From: Galbitalea sp036491035
Lineage (GTDB): Bacteria > Actinomycetota > Actinomycetes > Actinomycetales > Microbacteriaceae
Length of the DNA stretch: 64,000 bases
Direction of reading: 5' to 3'
Assembly (NCBI GenBank): GCA_036491035.1
Contig: DASXCU010000051.1
Span: 1 to 64,000 of the forward strand
Below, piece by piece: positions 24,554 through 33,956 of this stretch. Numbering within the stretch: the first letter of the stretch is position 1; each line of letters starts with the position of its first letter. The notes beneath the pieces were generated by a model that saw only the letters and a program-made list of their open reading frames with translations, searched no databases and was not told where the DNA came from. The position numbers and the translations under genes are program-made.

Positions 24554-25723
24554 GTGCCCACTCCAGTAGGGCCCTCGTCGCAGGGCTTCTCCACCCGCGC
24601 CATCCACGTCGGCCAGGAATTCGACCCGACCACGGGCGCGGTCGTTCCGCCGGTCTACCTGACCTCGACGTTCGTGCAGGACGGGATTGGTGGCTTCCGC
24701 GGCGGCTACGAGTATGCCCGCGGCGGCAACCCGACGCGTGACTCCCTGCAGCAGCTGCTGGCGTCGCTCGAGGGCGGCAAGGCGGCGTTCAGCTTCGCGT
24801 CGGGACTCGCCGGTGAGGATGCTCTGCTGCGCGCCCTGCTGAAACCGGGCGAGCGAATCGTCATGGGCAACGACGTCTACGGAGGAACGCATCGCCTCGT
24901 CAACCGCGTCTTCGTGCCCTGGGGTGTCGAGCTGACGACGGTCGACATGAGCGACCTCGACGCCGTTCGGGATGCCGTCGCCGAGTCCTCCACGCACGTC
25001 CTGTGGATCGAGACTCCCAGCAACCCGCTCATGAAGATCACCGACCTCGCCGCGGTCGTCGAGATCGGCCACAAGGCCGGCGCGGTCGTCGTTGTCGACA
25101 ACACGTTCGCGTCGCCGTACCTGCAGCAGCCGCTGTCGTTCGGAGCGGATGTCGTCGTCCACTCGGCGACCAAATACCTCGGCGGCCACTCCGACGTTCT
25201 CGGCGGCGCGGTCATCCTGAACGACGACGAGCTGATCGAGAAGGTCGGTTTCCTGCAGTTCGGTGTGGGCGCCGTCAGTGGACCGCTCGACGCGTGGCTC
25301 ACCGTTCGCGGCATCAAGACGCTGGCGTTGCGGATGGAGCGGCACTCGTCGAACGCGCAGGCCATCGCCGAGGCTCTGGTCGGGCATCCCGCACTCGACG
25401 CGGTCTACTACCCCGGCCTTCCGAGTCACCCCGGCCACGACATCGCAGCGAAGCAGATGCGCGGGTTCGGCGGGATGCTCTCGGTGGCTCTCAAAGGCGG
25501 CAGCGCAGCGGCGCGAACCTTCGCCGAGTCGACCCACGTCTTCCAGCTGGCCGAATCGCTCGGTGGCGTCGAGTCGCTGATCGGCTACCCGTCGGAGATG
25601 ACCCACGCCTCGGTTCGCGGAACCGCGCTCGAGGTGCCCGACAACGTCGTGCGCCTCTCGGTGGGTGTCGAGGACGAAGCAGACCTCCTGGCCGACATTC
25701 TGGATGCGCTTCCCAAGTCATAA
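24554..25723 (+). CDS. metB: Cystathionine gamma-synthase / gamma-lyase family enzyme
   Basis: 389-residue Cys/Met-metabolism PLP enzyme. Motifs are TRAIHVGQEFDPTTGAVVPPVY, YEYARGGNPTRD, DNTFASPYLQQPL and the PLP lysine in HSATKYLGGHSDVLGG. The family contains both gamma-synthase (MetB) and gamma-lyase, which sequence alone separates poorly; adjacency to cystathionine beta-synthase would suit a lyase completing reverse transsulfuration to cysteine. GTG start at 24554, 13 bases after cbs, with AAAGAGA upstream. Confidence 0.88.
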   Translation: MPTPVGPSSQGFSTRAIHVGQEFDPTTGAVVPPVYLTSTFVQDGIGGFRGGYEYARGGNPTRDSLQQLLASLEGGKAAFSFASGLAGEDALLRALLKPGERIVMGNDVYGGTHRLVNRVFVPWGVELTTVDMSDLDAVRDAVAESSTHVLWIETPSNPLMKITDLAAVVEIGHKAGAVVVVDNTFASPYLQQPLSFGADVVVHSATKYLGGHSDVLGGAVILNDDELIEKVGFLQFGVGAVSGPLDAWLTVRGIKTLALRMERHSSNAQAIAEALVGHPALDAVYYPGLPSHPGHDIAAKQMRGFGGMLSVALKGGSAAARTFAESTHVFQLAESLGGVESLIGYPSEMTHASVRGTALEVPDNVVRLSVGVEDEADLLADILDALPKS

Positions 25724-25778
25724 TTCAGTCGTAGCCGGTTCATAGAGGTGGCATAGGGTCGCCGCCGACACTTTCGGC

Positions 25779-27095
25779 ATGAACACTTCGACCCATTCCC
25801 AGTACGGACAGAGCGCGCCGGCCCTCGAGGTCGTCGTTCCGGTCTATAACGAGCAGGCGTCACTCGAGCGGAGTGTTCGCGCGCTGCACGCATACCTCAG
25901 CGCCGAGTTCGACATCCCGTGGGTCATCACCATTGCCGACAACGCGTCGACGGATGGGACCCTCGAACTTGCGACGTTGCTCACCTACGAGCTCGACCGG
26001 GTCGGGGTGCTGTACCTCGATCAGAAGGGTCGCGGCCGTGCGCTGAAGGCCGCGTGGATCGCATCCAGCGCTGAGGTTGTCGCTTACATCGACGTTGACC
26101 TCTCCACCGATCTTCGGGGCCTGCCGCCGCTCATCGCGCCGCTGCTGTCCGGACACTCCGACATCGCGATCGGTACCCGCCTTGCTTCCGGATCCCGTGT
26201 AACCCGAGGCGGCAAGCGCGAATTCATCTCGCGCTCGTACAACTTCCTTCTGCGGCGCGCGATGGGTGCCCGGTTCACCGACGCCCAGTGCGGATTCAAG
26301 GCCATGCGCACGGACGTTGGGGCCAGGCTCCTGCCTCTCGTCGAGGACACCGGATGGTTCTTCGACACCGAGCTGCTGATCCTCGCCGAGCGAAGCGGGA
26401 TGCGCATCCACGAGGTTCCGGTGGACTGGGTGGATGACCCGGAGAGCCGGGTCGACGTCGTCGCGACCGCGAAAGCCGACCTCGGGGGCATGGTGCGGGT
26501 GACGCGGGGGCTGGCGTCCGGGAGGATCCCGGTCGACCGGGTCTATGCGGAGCTGGGGCGTCATCCGTTCGTCTCGCCGCGGCCCCGGTCCTTCTTCGGG
26601 CAGGTGGTGCGATTCGGCGCCGTCGGCGTTTTCTCGACAGCGGCCTATGCGCTGCTGTACCTCATCTTCTCGGCACTCATGACGGGGTTGGTCGCGAACT
26701 TCCTCGCGCTGCTCGTCACCGCGATCGCGAACACCGCGGCCAACCGTCGGTTCACGTTCGGTGTCCGCGGCAGGGCGGGCGTGGTGACGCACCAGTTCCA
26801 GGGGCTAATCGTGTTCGGGATCGCGTGGGCGATCACCAGCGGATCGCTGCTCGAGCTGCACGCCCTCAACCCCGGCGCGAATTCTCGGGTCGACCTGATA
26901 GTACTCACGTTCGCCAACCTGCTCGCGACCGGTCTCCGGTTCATCCTGTTCCGGGTGTGGGTGTTCCGCGACCAGCGACAGCCAGAGCCGGCCACAGGGC
27001 TCGCCCCTCGCGAGACGTTCAGCCGGGACCTCATGACCACAAGACAGGAGTCCACCCGGGCTTCCAACCAGAAAGAAACGGTGACCGCATCATGA
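25779..27095 (+). CDS. Family 2 glycosyltransferase fused to a GtrA-like membrane domain
   Basis: 438 residues. Residues about 16-250 are a dolichol-phosphate-mannose-synthase-like GT2 domain (LEVVVPVYNEQASLERSV, DNASTDGT, AYIDVDLSTDLRGL, CGFKAMRTD). Residues about 268-395 are a four-helix GtrA-like domain (FGQVVRFGAVGVFSTAAYALLY, ANRRFTFG). Such proteins make polyprenyl-phosphate sugars and help flip them for glycosylation outside the membrane. The overlapping GT39 gene is the likely user of the lipid-linked sugar. The stop TGA overlaps the next ATG (ATGA). Confidence 0.9.
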   Translation: MNTSTHSQYGQSAPALEVVVPVYNEQASLERSVRALHAYLSAEFDIPWVITIADNASTDGTLELATLLTYELDRVGVLYLDQKGRGRALKAAWIASSAEVVAYIDVDLSTDLRGLPPLIAPLLSGHSDIAIGTRLASGSRVTRGGKREFISRSYNFLLRRAMGARFTDAQCGFKAMRTDVGARLLPLVEDTGWFFDTELLILAERSGMRIHEVPVDWVDDPESRVDVVATAKADLGGMVRVTRGLASGRIPVDRVYAELGRHPFVSPRPRSFFGQVVRFGAVGVFSTAAYALLYLIFSALMTGLVANFLALLVTAIANTAANRRFTFGVRGRAGVVTHQFQGLIVFGIAWAITSGSLLELHALNPGANSRVDLIVLTFANLLATGLRFILFRVWVFRDQRQPEPATGLAPRETFSRDLMTTRQESTRASNQKETVTAS

Positions 27096-29137
27096 CCACC
27101 ACGACAAGTCCGGTGGCGACAAGCGCCGGCACGACGACGTCTGCTCCGCGCAGGTCCGTGGCCCGTTGGGCACGCCGTCTCGTGCGCGGCTCCGCGACGA
27201 CCGCCGGGTGGGAGCGCCCATCGTTCCTGGCGCTGCTGGTCGCGACCGGGATCCTGTACATCTGGAACCTGGCGGCCAGCGGCTGGGCGAACTCGTTCTA
27301 CTCCGCAGCCGTCCAGGCCGGAGCATCCAACTGGGAGGCGTTCTTCTACGGCTCTTCGGATGCGGCCAACTCGATCACGGTCGACAAGCCGCCCATGAGC
27401 CTCTGGTTGATGGAGTTGTCGGTGCGGCTGTTCGGGTTGAGTTCGTTCAGCATCCTGTTGCCCGAGGCTCTCACGGGCGTCGCGACAGTCGCGGTCGTGT
27501 ATCTCACGGTGCGCCGATCGTTCTCGCCTCGAACCGCCCTGCTCGCCGGTGGCGTGCTGGCGCTGACACCGGTTGCGGCGCTGATGTTCCGCTTCAACAA
27601 CCCGGATGCGCTGCTCGTCCTGCTCATGAGCCTCGCGGTGTACTTCACCGTGCGTGGCATCCAGAGCGGGAAGCTGCGCTGGGTGCTGTGGGCTGGTGTC
27701 ATGGTCGGATTCGGCTTCCTGACCAAGCAGCTCCAGGCGGTCGTTATCCTTCCGGCGCTCGCCGGCATCTACATGATCGCTGCGCCGGGTAACTGGCGGC
27801 GTCGGGTGTGGCACCTGCTGCTCGCGCTCGCCGCCGTCGTCCTTTCGGCAGGATGGTGGGTCGCGATCGTGGAGCTCGTTCCGGCGGGCCTGCGCCCCTA
27901 CGTCGGCGGCTCGCAAACGAACAGCTTCCTGGAGCTGACCTTCGGCTACAACGGCTTCGGTCGACTGAACGGCGCGGAGACCGGCAGCGTGACCGGCGGT
28001 GGTGGCGGTGGAACCACGACGAGCGGCATGTGGGGCTCGACCGGGATCCTGCGGCTGTTCGAGAACGAGATCGGTGGCCAGATCAGCTGGCTCATGCCGG
28101 CCGCTCTCGTGCTGGCGGTCGTCGGGTTCGTGCTGATGCGCGGCAAGCGCACCAACCTGCAATGGGCAACACTGATGATCTTTGCCGCATGGCTCGTCAT
28201 CACGGCGCTGACGTTCAGCTTCGCCGGCGGAATCTTCCATGCGTACTACACGGTCGCGCTGGCTCCGGCCATCGCGGGAACCGCCGCAATCGGCGCATCC
28301 GTCCTGTGGTCGTACCGGTCGGAACTCTGGGCGCGCATCATCGCTGCGGTCGTCGTGCTCGGCACGGTCACCTGGGGCTTTGTGCTCCTCGACGAAGCGA
28401 GCGATTGGCAGCCCTGGATCAAGTGGGTGGCGGTGGCTCTGGGTGTCATCGGCGCGGTGCTCCTGCTCCTGCCGCCGACAGGACGCGCGCTCCGAGGGGG
28501 GACGATCGCCGTCGTGCTGACGGCATCCATGCTCGCCCCGGCGGCCTGGACGCTGGACACGGTAATCACCGGACACGCCGGCTCGATCGTCACCGCCGGT
28601 CCGACTGTCGCCAGTTCGATGGGTGGCGGAATTGGCGGCGGCGGTGCGGGTGCAGCCGGCGGCCGCGGCGGCTTCGGCGGCGCCCCCGGTGGACAAACCG
28701 GAACCGCTCCGGGCGGTCAGGCGGGGACCGCGCCTGGCGGCCGGGCCGGATCCGCAACCGGCGGCGGCATGGGTGGTGGTGGCTCGCTCCTGAACAGTGG
28801 CTCGGTCAGCACAACCCTCACCAAGCTGTTGAAGGCAAACGCGTCCAGCTACAAATGGGTCGCGGCGGCGATCGGCTCGAATAGTGCCGCCGGCTACCAG
28901 CTCGCAACGCAGGAGGCGGTCATGCCGATCGGTGGCTTCAACGGCAGCGACCCGTCGCCCACCCTCGCGGAATTCAAAGCGGATGTCGCGAAGGGTTACA
29001 TTCACTACTTCATCGGTGGTTCCGTGGGTGCGGCGAACGGCGGTTCGAACGCCTCATCCGAGATCGCCAGCTGGGTGGCCGCGCACTTCACGTCCGAGAC
29101 GGTGGGAGGTGTCACCCTTTACGACCTGACGAAGTAA
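27092..29137 (+). CDS. Family 39 (ArnT/PMT-type) membrane glycosyltransferase
   Basis: From ATG 27092, overlapping the GT2-GtrA stop, 681 residues with about 12 membrane helices. The first extracellular loop has the GT39 acidic motif near SITVDKPPMSLWLMEL, and FNNPDALLVLLMSLAVYFTVRG follows. Residues about 505-570 form a striking Gly/Ala/Pro-rich low-complexity linker with repeats of TAPGGQAG type, followed by an extracytoplasmic C-terminal domain. It transfers sugars from a polyprenyl phosphate donor to lipids, proteins or wall polymers; the acceptor is unknown. Confidence 0.9.
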   Translation: MTTTTSPVATSAGTTTSAPRRSVARWARRLVRGSATTAGWERPSFLALLVATGILYIWNLAASGWANSFYSAAVQAGASNWEAFFYGSSDAANSITVDKPPMSLWLMELSVRLFGLSSFSILLPEALTGVATVAVVYLTVRRSFSPRTALLAGGVLALTPVAALMFRFNNPDALLVLLMSLAVYFTVRGIQSGKLRWVLWAGVMVGFGFLTKQLQAVVILPALAGIYMIAAPGNWRRRVWHLLLALAAVVLSAGWWVAIVELVPAGLRPYVGGSQTNSFLELTFGYNGFGRLNGAETGSVTGGGGGGTTTSGMWGSTGILRLFENEIGGQISWLMPAALVLAVVGFVLMRGKRTNLQWATLMIFAAWLVITALTFSFAGGIFHAYYTVALAPAIAGTAAIGASVLWSYRSELWARIIAAVVVLGTVTWGFVLLDEASDWQPWIKWVAVALGVIGAVLLLLPPTGRALRGGTIAVVLTASMLAPAAWTLDTVITGHAGSIVTAGPTVASSMGGGIGGGGAGAAGGRGGFGGAPGGQTGTAPGGQAGTAPGGRAGSATGGGMGGGGSLLNSGSVSTTLTKLLKANASSYKWVAAAIGSNSAAGYQLATQEAVMPIGGFNGSDPSPTLAEFKADVAKGYIHYFIGGSVGAANGGSNASSEIASWVAAHFTSETVGGVTLYDLTK

Positions 29138-29149
29138 CCCCCACGCCCG

Positions 29150-29189
29150 AAGCGGACGCGGCACCAGCGGGTGGCGTCGTGTCCGCTTT
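29150..29189 (+). terminator. Hairpin terminator after the GT39 gene
   Basis: AAGCGGAC at 29150-29157 pairs with GTCCGCTT at 29181-29188, with inner GCACC/GGTGGC pairing, ending in TTTGG. It lies 12 bases behind the stop. Confidence 0.6.
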
Positions 29190-29221
29190 GGCGCTCACCA
29201 AGAACCGAGGATGATGGGCGC

Positions 29222-29419
29222 ATGCCGAAACCTGACGTCGTACCGGTTGAGGTGCGGGATCCCCAGATCGCCTTGATCCTGATTCCTCGCGGGGCCATGG
29301 TCCCAGAGCTCAGAGGCATGAAGGCTGCCCGCGAATATGCTTCGGCAGACAATAGCGACTTCCACCGTCGAGAGCTCGAGACACCGCAACTTCTGAACGT
29401 ACCGCCGCGGTCGTTGTAG
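29222..29419 (+). CDS. Possible small hypothetical protein (65 aa)
   Basis: A frame from ATG 29222 to TAG 29419 encodes 65 residues beginning MPKPDVVPVEVRDPQIALIL and ending in a hydrophilic tail. GATGAT followed by 6 bases precedes the ATG, similar to other leaderless starts here, but there is no ribosome site and no family. The DNA is less GC-rich than neighbours. Evidence for expression is weak. Confidence 0.3.
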   Translation: MPKPDVVPVEVRDPQIALILIPRGAMVPELRGMKAAREYASADNSDFHRRELETPQLLNVPPRSL

Positions 29420-29433
29420 ATGGCGCGCTGCTA

Positions 29434-30000
29434 GTGAAACTCACCGGAGTCGCAAAGCACGCGGTGACATCCGACTGGCCTGGACATTATCAAGCTCAGT
29501 TTTGGTCGGATCGGGCGCTCGCCTATCAGATCGTCCTCATTCTTTTCGTTGGCGCCCTAATCGGGTCGCCAATCACCCTCGTCGTATCAGTCGGCATAGT
29601 GCTCGCTGCCGTTGGTGCCGGCGTAGCACTCGGGGCAAGCCTTGGGTTCCTACCCGGCTGGGAGATTCTCTCGGCGATGCCACTTCTGATTGTTATCGTC
29701 GGATTCGTTTCAGCCGTCGTCGCATTTCCGCGTCGGACCAATCTCTACGAGCGATATCGGCCTGGAACGCAGACGCTGATCACCTTGTCCGACGGATTGC
29801 TCCGCCTCTACGCGAATTCTGTTGTGGTGCAAATTGCGATTTCTGATGTCGTTGCGCTTCGCCGGTTCGGTGCGCTATCAGCGATTGAGACTGACGATGG
29901 CAAGTATGTAGTGATTCCCTCGACACTGGTCCCTCATCGGCCTGATGCCACTCGACCGTTCAATGGTGGACAGCGGTGGCGGGCGTCCGTTACGTACTGA
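29434..30000 (+). CDS. Hypothetical membrane protein
   Basis: 188 residues from GTG 29434. Two or three hydrophobic segments lie at about 30-65 and 78-98. The soluble C-terminal half, with a Leu-rich TLSDGLLRLYANSVVVQIAISDVVALRRFGA and KYVVIPSTLVP, looks like a YcxB-type C-terminal domain, but this is only an impression. Codon use is less GC-biased than the flanking genes, hinting at later acquisition. No function assigned. Confidence 0.55.
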   Translation: MKLTGVAKHAVTSDWPGHYQAQFWSDRALAYQIVLILFVGALIGSPITLVVSVGIVLAAVGAGVALGASLGFLPGWEILSAMPLLIVIVGFVSAVVAFPRRTNLYERYRPGTQTLITLSDGLLRLYANSVVVQIAISDVVALRRFGALSAIETDDGKYVVIPSTLVPHRPDATRPFNGGQRWRASVTY

Positions 30001-30079
30001 GTCCCGCTTTGGCGCGAGTTCGCGGCGACGTGGCAGCGACCGCGTGGTGGGCGTCTGACGTCACTGCCACACTGGGTGC

Positions 30080-31387
30080 GTGACCACCGAAGTTTCGCCG
30101 CTTGCGCCCGATGTCCTGCACGGCAAGCTCGGACTGGTCCGCGCATCCGCTCTCTATGTTGCCGCCGTTCTCGGAACGGGCATCCTCGTTCTCCCGGCGC
30201 TCGCGGTCAAAGCGGCGGGCCCAGCGTCGCTCATTTCGGTGCTCGCGATCCTTATCCTGTCGATCCCGCTCGCCGGAACATTCGCAGCCCTCGCCTCGCG
30301 CTTCCCCGACGCGGGCGGCGTCGCCACGTTCGTGCAGCTCGCCCTAGGCAAGACGGCGGCGCGAATGTCCGGCTATTGGTTCTTCTTCGGAGTCGCCATC
30401 GGATCACCGGTCGTCGGCATCCTCAGCGCACAGTACGTTGTTGCAGCGATCTACGGGCCGAACGCGTCAGCGCCCCAGTGGCTCATCGTGGTCATCGCCC
30501 TCCTGATCTACGTGCCACCGTTTATCGTGAACTCGTTCGGCGTTCGAGTATCCGGGTCGTTGCAGCTCGTGCTGACCGCCATCCTCCTGGTGGTCGTGAT
30601 TGGCGTTGTCGCGATCGCCGCGCCCCAGATTCGGCCCGAGAGGTTCACGCCGTTCCTGCCGCACGGGATCGCCGGGGTCGGCGTCGGGATCAGCCTGCTG
30701 GTGTGGGCGTTCGCAGGATGGGAGGCCGTTACTCACATCGCGGGCGAATTCAAGAACCCGCGCCGAACCATACCGCTCGCGACGGCGATCGCTATTGCGA
30801 CGGTCGGCATCGCCTATCTAGCCCTGCAGTTCGTCACAGTGGGCGTACTCGGTGCGAAGAACACCTCGCCAGTACCGCTTCTCGCCCTCGTCGCAACGGG
30901 AGCGCCCGGCTACGGCCCATGGATCATCGCCGGTATCGCGCTCATCGTCACCATCGGCGTGCTCAACATCTACCTGGCCGCCTTTGCGAAGCTGGGCAGC
31001 GCTCTCGGCCGCGACGGACATCTGCCGAAGTGGATCGCGCGCGGATCCCAGGCTGGCGAGGTTCCTCGCCGCGCGCTCTTCATCGTCGGCGTCATCGACG
31101 CTGTCTACTTCGTTCTCCTGGTTGTCACAGGTTTCGACCTGCAGCCGTTTATCCTCATCAACACCAGCTGCATGGTCGCCGTCTATGCCCTCGGGATGGT
31201 CGCGGCCGTGCGACTGCTCGAGCGCTGGAGCGTCGGCTGGTGGATGGCGGTGATCTCGGTCGTCCTCGTCGCCGGCCTGCTCGTGCTCGCCGGCTGGCAC
31301 CTGATCGTGCCGGCCGCGCTCGCGCTCATCGCCGTGATGGTCACCGTCGTCAAAAGACGCAGAGCTGGAAGGAACGCGCGTGCCTGA
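30080..31387 (+). CDS. APC family amino acid permease
   Basis: 435 residues, about 12 membrane helices. The first helix has ASALYVAAVLGTGILVLPALAVKAAGPAS, the Gly-rich substrate-binding unwinding of APC transporters, followed by FPDAGGVATFVQLALGK and LLVWAFAGWEAVTHIAGEFKNPRRTIP. It resembles YjeH-type amino acid exporters or uptake carriers; substrate unknown. GTG at 30080 has no ribosome site (CACACT and 6 bases precede it). The stop overlaps the following cyclase-family gene by 8 bases. Confidence 0.88.
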   Translation: MTTEVSPLAPDVLHGKLGLVRASALYVAAVLGTGILVLPALAVKAAGPASLISVLAILILSIPLAGTFAALASRFPDAGGVATFVQLALGKTAARMSGYWFFFGVAIGSPVVGILSAQYVVAAIYGPNASAPQWLIVVIALLIYVPPFIVNSFGVRVSGSLQLVLTAILLVVVIGVVAIAAPQIRPERFTPFLPHGIAGVGVGISLLVWAFAGWEAVTHIAGEFKNPRRTIPLATAIAIATVGIAYLALQFVTVGVLGAKNTSPVPLLALVATGAPGYGPWIIAGIALIVTIGVLNIYLAAFAKLGSALGRDGHLPKWIARGSQAGEVPRRALFIVGVIDAVYFVLLVVTGFDLQPFILINTSCMVAVYALGMVAAVRLLERWSVGWWMAVISVVLVAGLLVLAGWHLIVPAALALIAVMVTVVKRRRAGRNARA

Positions 31388-32042
31388 GAACCGCCGCTTC
31401 GTCGAACTGAGCCACGTCATCCGAGCGGGGATGATCACGTACCCGGGTCTTCCCGCGCCCACCATCGAACCGTTCCTGACCCGCGAAGACTCACGCGACC
31501 GTTACGCGACCGGCACCGAATTCGCGATGGACCTCCTCACCATCATCGGCAACACCGGCACCTACCTCGACAGCCCATGGCATCGCTACGACGACGGCAC
31601 CGACCTCGCCGGACTCAGCCTCGACACCCTCGTCGACCTGCCTACCGAGGTGATCCGCCTCGAGAGCGGGCGGGCGATCGAACCCGCGCACTTCGCAGGC
31701 CGCGACCTCGCGGGCAAAGCCGTTCTACTTAACACCGGTTGGGATGTGCACTTCGCGACTCCCGCGTACGCGTTCGGTGCGCCGTACCTGTCGCCGGCCG
31801 GAGTCGACAACCTGATCGAGGCCGGTGCGGTACTCGTCGGCATCGACTCGCTCAACATCGACAACACCGAAGGTACGGGCGAGCGGCCCGCCCACACAAA
31901 GCTGCTTGCGGCGGGCATCCATGTCGTCGAACACCTCACCGGTCTCGGCGCGCTACCCGACTCCGGAGCCCGGTTCACGGCTGCGCCGCCGCTCATCGAG
32001 GGGTTCGGAACGTTCCCGGTGCGGGCGTTCGCCCGAATCTAG
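31380..32042 (+). CDS. Cyclase-family protein (kynurenine-formamidase-like fold)
   Basis: 220 residues from GTG 31380, overlapping the permease gene. The start ENRRFVELSHVIRAGMITYPGLP and the later LLNTGWDVHFATPAYAFGAPYLSPAGVDNLIEAGAVLVGIDSLNID are typical of the cyclase/SrmL/KynB fold. The metal-binding signature HXGTHXDXPXH is present only as GNTGTYLDSPWH: the first His is Asn and the second is Tyr, while Asp and the last His remain. A second set, THTKLL-type, is present as PAHTKLLAAGIHVVEHL. Metal use may therefore differ, and the substrate is unknown. Coupling to the permease suggests they handle the same compound. Confidence 0.8.
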   Translation: MPENRRFVELSHVIRAGMITYPGLPAPTIEPFLTREDSRDRYATGTEFAMDLLTIIGNTGTYLDSPWHRYDDGTDLAGLSLDTLVDLPTEVIRLESGRAIEPAHFAGRDLAGKAVLLNTGWDVHFATPAYAFGAPYLSPAGVDNLIEAGAVLVGIDSLNIDNTEGTGERPAHTKLLAAGIHVVEHLTGLGALPDSGARFTAAPPLIEGFGTFPVRAFARI

Positions 32043-32083
32043 AGGGGCTCGTTCCGATTCGCCCACGGACCTGTCTTGTCTGG

Positions 32084-33934
32084 TTAGACAGTGGGAATCC
32101 ACACGCGCATCGTGGATGGACCGCGGTTGGCCCAGCTGAAATAGGGCACTAGATTCGCCGTTACCTCGACGTGCTCACTCGACGCGTTCGTCGTTGAGTA
32201 CGGCCACTCGGAGGCGGCGACTACCTCCGTTCGTATTCGAGAGCTGGCTCCGTTTGGAGTGAGAGTCAGAGCTTCCTCCATCAGCAGGCGCGCTGTGGCG
32301 ACGCTCGCACCACGTGGAAGGTCCGTCGACTCGAGTGCGAGCACGAGCGGTCCCCGCTCGACAGCGACAGTTCCCCGCACCGCATCGATTGATGGATGAG
32401 GATGGATGATCCGTGGATCCATCGGGAGGCTGAGTAGAACCTCCGCACCAGTCTGAACGCTGCGAGTGACTGACGTTCCAGGCGCGACGAGTTCCCCGTC
32501 GAGCTGTGCGCCGACCGCCCACTCCGGGATGCGGACGCTCAGGTCGGCACCGCCAGGGGGAGCCTCAAGAACGGAGACCGTGATCGCCCCGTCAAAGGGA
32601 TAGCCGGATCGAATTCGCAGCGACACGGCGCCGCGCGCGATCTCGGTATTCACGTCGTAGTCGCCGAACTGGTGCAGCTGTACCCCGGCATCGGTCGCGG
32701 TCGCAAAGTACAGGTTGACGCTCGCCAGCGTGCGCGCGACGTTGGTGGGGCAGCAGGACACCTCGAACCAGGGCGCGCGCAGGCTGGATTCGGCACGGGA
32801 GCTCACCCCGTCCTCCGGCGGCACCGTTCCGTTCACTCGCTGGTGCAGGGTGTTCGTGTAAAAGAATGCCCGGCCGTCCTCGCGTGGCGACGCGAGGATG
32901 TTGTTCAGCAGGGTGCGCTCGATCAGATCGGCGTACTTGGTTTCGCCGGTCTCGAGCAATAGCCGCCAGCTCAGCATCACGGAAGCGATGCCGGCGCAGG
33001 TCTCGGAATAGGCGCGATCCGACGGCAATTCATAATCCAGTCCGAATGCCTCGTCGAGGTGGTGCGATCCCATGCCGCCCGTCACATACGTTCTCCGGGC
33101 CACGGTGTTGGACCACTGCGTCCGTACCGCATCCACCAGTGAGTGGTCGGCGGTCTCCACTCCGACGTCGACCGCGCCCGCCGAGAGGTAGAGTGCGCGA
33201 ACGGCGTGCCCGCGCAGGACGCTTGCCTCGCGAATCGGTTCGTCATCCTGGAAATACTCGGCACCGTAGGCGATCGGGCCGAGGGTGCCCGTGCCGCGTC
33301 GCTCAATGAATAGCGATGCGAGTTCGAGATAGCGCGGCTCGCCGGTTGCTCGCGCGAACTCGGCCAGCGCGACTTCGATCTCCGGATGCCCGCACACGGC
33401 ACTTCGACCCAAAGGCCCGAACTCCACGTAGAGGTGATCGGCCAGGCGCCGGGCGATCGCGGGGAGCTCGTCATCGAGTCCCGAGCGGAGCCGCGCCACC
33501 GCCGCCTGGATCAGGTGACCAAAACAGTACAACTCGTGTCCCCACTCGAGATTGGAATACCGCGGTTGCTGGCCTGCGCGCCCAAAACTCGTGTGGAGAT
33601 AGCCGTCGGGTTCCTGCGCCGCCGCCACTCGCTCGACGAGCGCCCGATAACGCTCCTGCAGGGCGGGGTTCGTCGCGCGGGCGAGCTCCCACGCCATGGC
33701 CTCAAGCAACTTGTAGATCTCGGAGTCGACGAATTCGATGCCAGCGTGGGACGCCCCAATAGTCCCGTCGGCGGCTCGATCGAAGTTGCCAACCCACCCG
33801 ATACGTTCCATCCAGGATTGGCAGTGCGCGAGGATCACTTCCGAGTTGAGTTGCTGCTTGTCATGCCAGAACCCGTCAACGATTTTGATCTCGTCGGGGC
33901 CCAGTGGGCGAAGAGTCCCGCGGGTGGGCCACAC
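32084..33934 (-). CDS. GH127 beta-L-arabinofuranosidase-like glycoside hydrolase
   Basis: From GTG 33934 the protein is 616 residues; the longer upstream frame lies inside the GH31 gene. The (alpha/alpha)6 barrel family motifs are present: DGYLHT, WGHELYCFGHLIQAAVA, TGGMGSHHLDEAFG, and the catalytic/zinc residues SETCAG (Glu and Cys) and SCCPTNVART (two Cys), matching the Cys3-Glu site and Cys nucleophile known for HypBA1. No signal peptide, so it acts in the cytoplasm on imported oligosaccharides. It follows the GH31 stop by 22 bases, and is last in an operon with a sugar importer. Confidence 0.88.
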   Translation of the reverse strand: MWPTRGTLRPLGPDEIKIVDGFWHDKQQLNSEVILAHCQSWMERIGWVGNFDRAADGTIGASHAGIEFVDSEIYKLLEAMAWELARATNPALQERYRALVERVAAAQEPDGYLHTSFGRAGQQPRYSNLEWGHELYCFGHLIQAAVARLRSGLDDELPAIARRLADHLYVEFGPLGRSAVCGHPEIEVALAEFARATGEPRYLELASLFIERRGTGTLGPIAYGAEYFQDDEPIREASVLRGHAVRALYLSAGAVDVGVETADHSLVDAVRTQWSNTVARRTYVTGGMGSHHLDEAFGLDYELPSDRAYSETCAGIASVMLSWRLLLETGETKYADLIERTLLNNILASPREDGRAFFYTNTLHQRVNGTVPPEDGVSSRAESSLRAPWFEVSCCPTNVARTLASVNLYFATATDAGVQLHQFGDYDVNTEIARGAVSLRIRSGYPFDGAITVSVLEAPPGGADLSVRIPEWAVGAQLDGELVAPGTSVTRSVQTGAEVLLSLPMDPRIIHPHPSIDAVRGTVAVERGPLVLALESTDLPRGASVATARLLMEEALTLTPNGASSRIRTEVVAASEWPYSTTNASSEHVEVTANLVPYFSWANRGPSTMRVWIPTV

Positions 33935-33956
33935 CGGGCCGCCCCTGCGCGTAGTC

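Noticed and set aside
26645..29005. 786-residue minus-strand frame
   Set aside because: Long only because of high GC; low complexity (Arg/Gln/Asp/His) and antisense to GT39.
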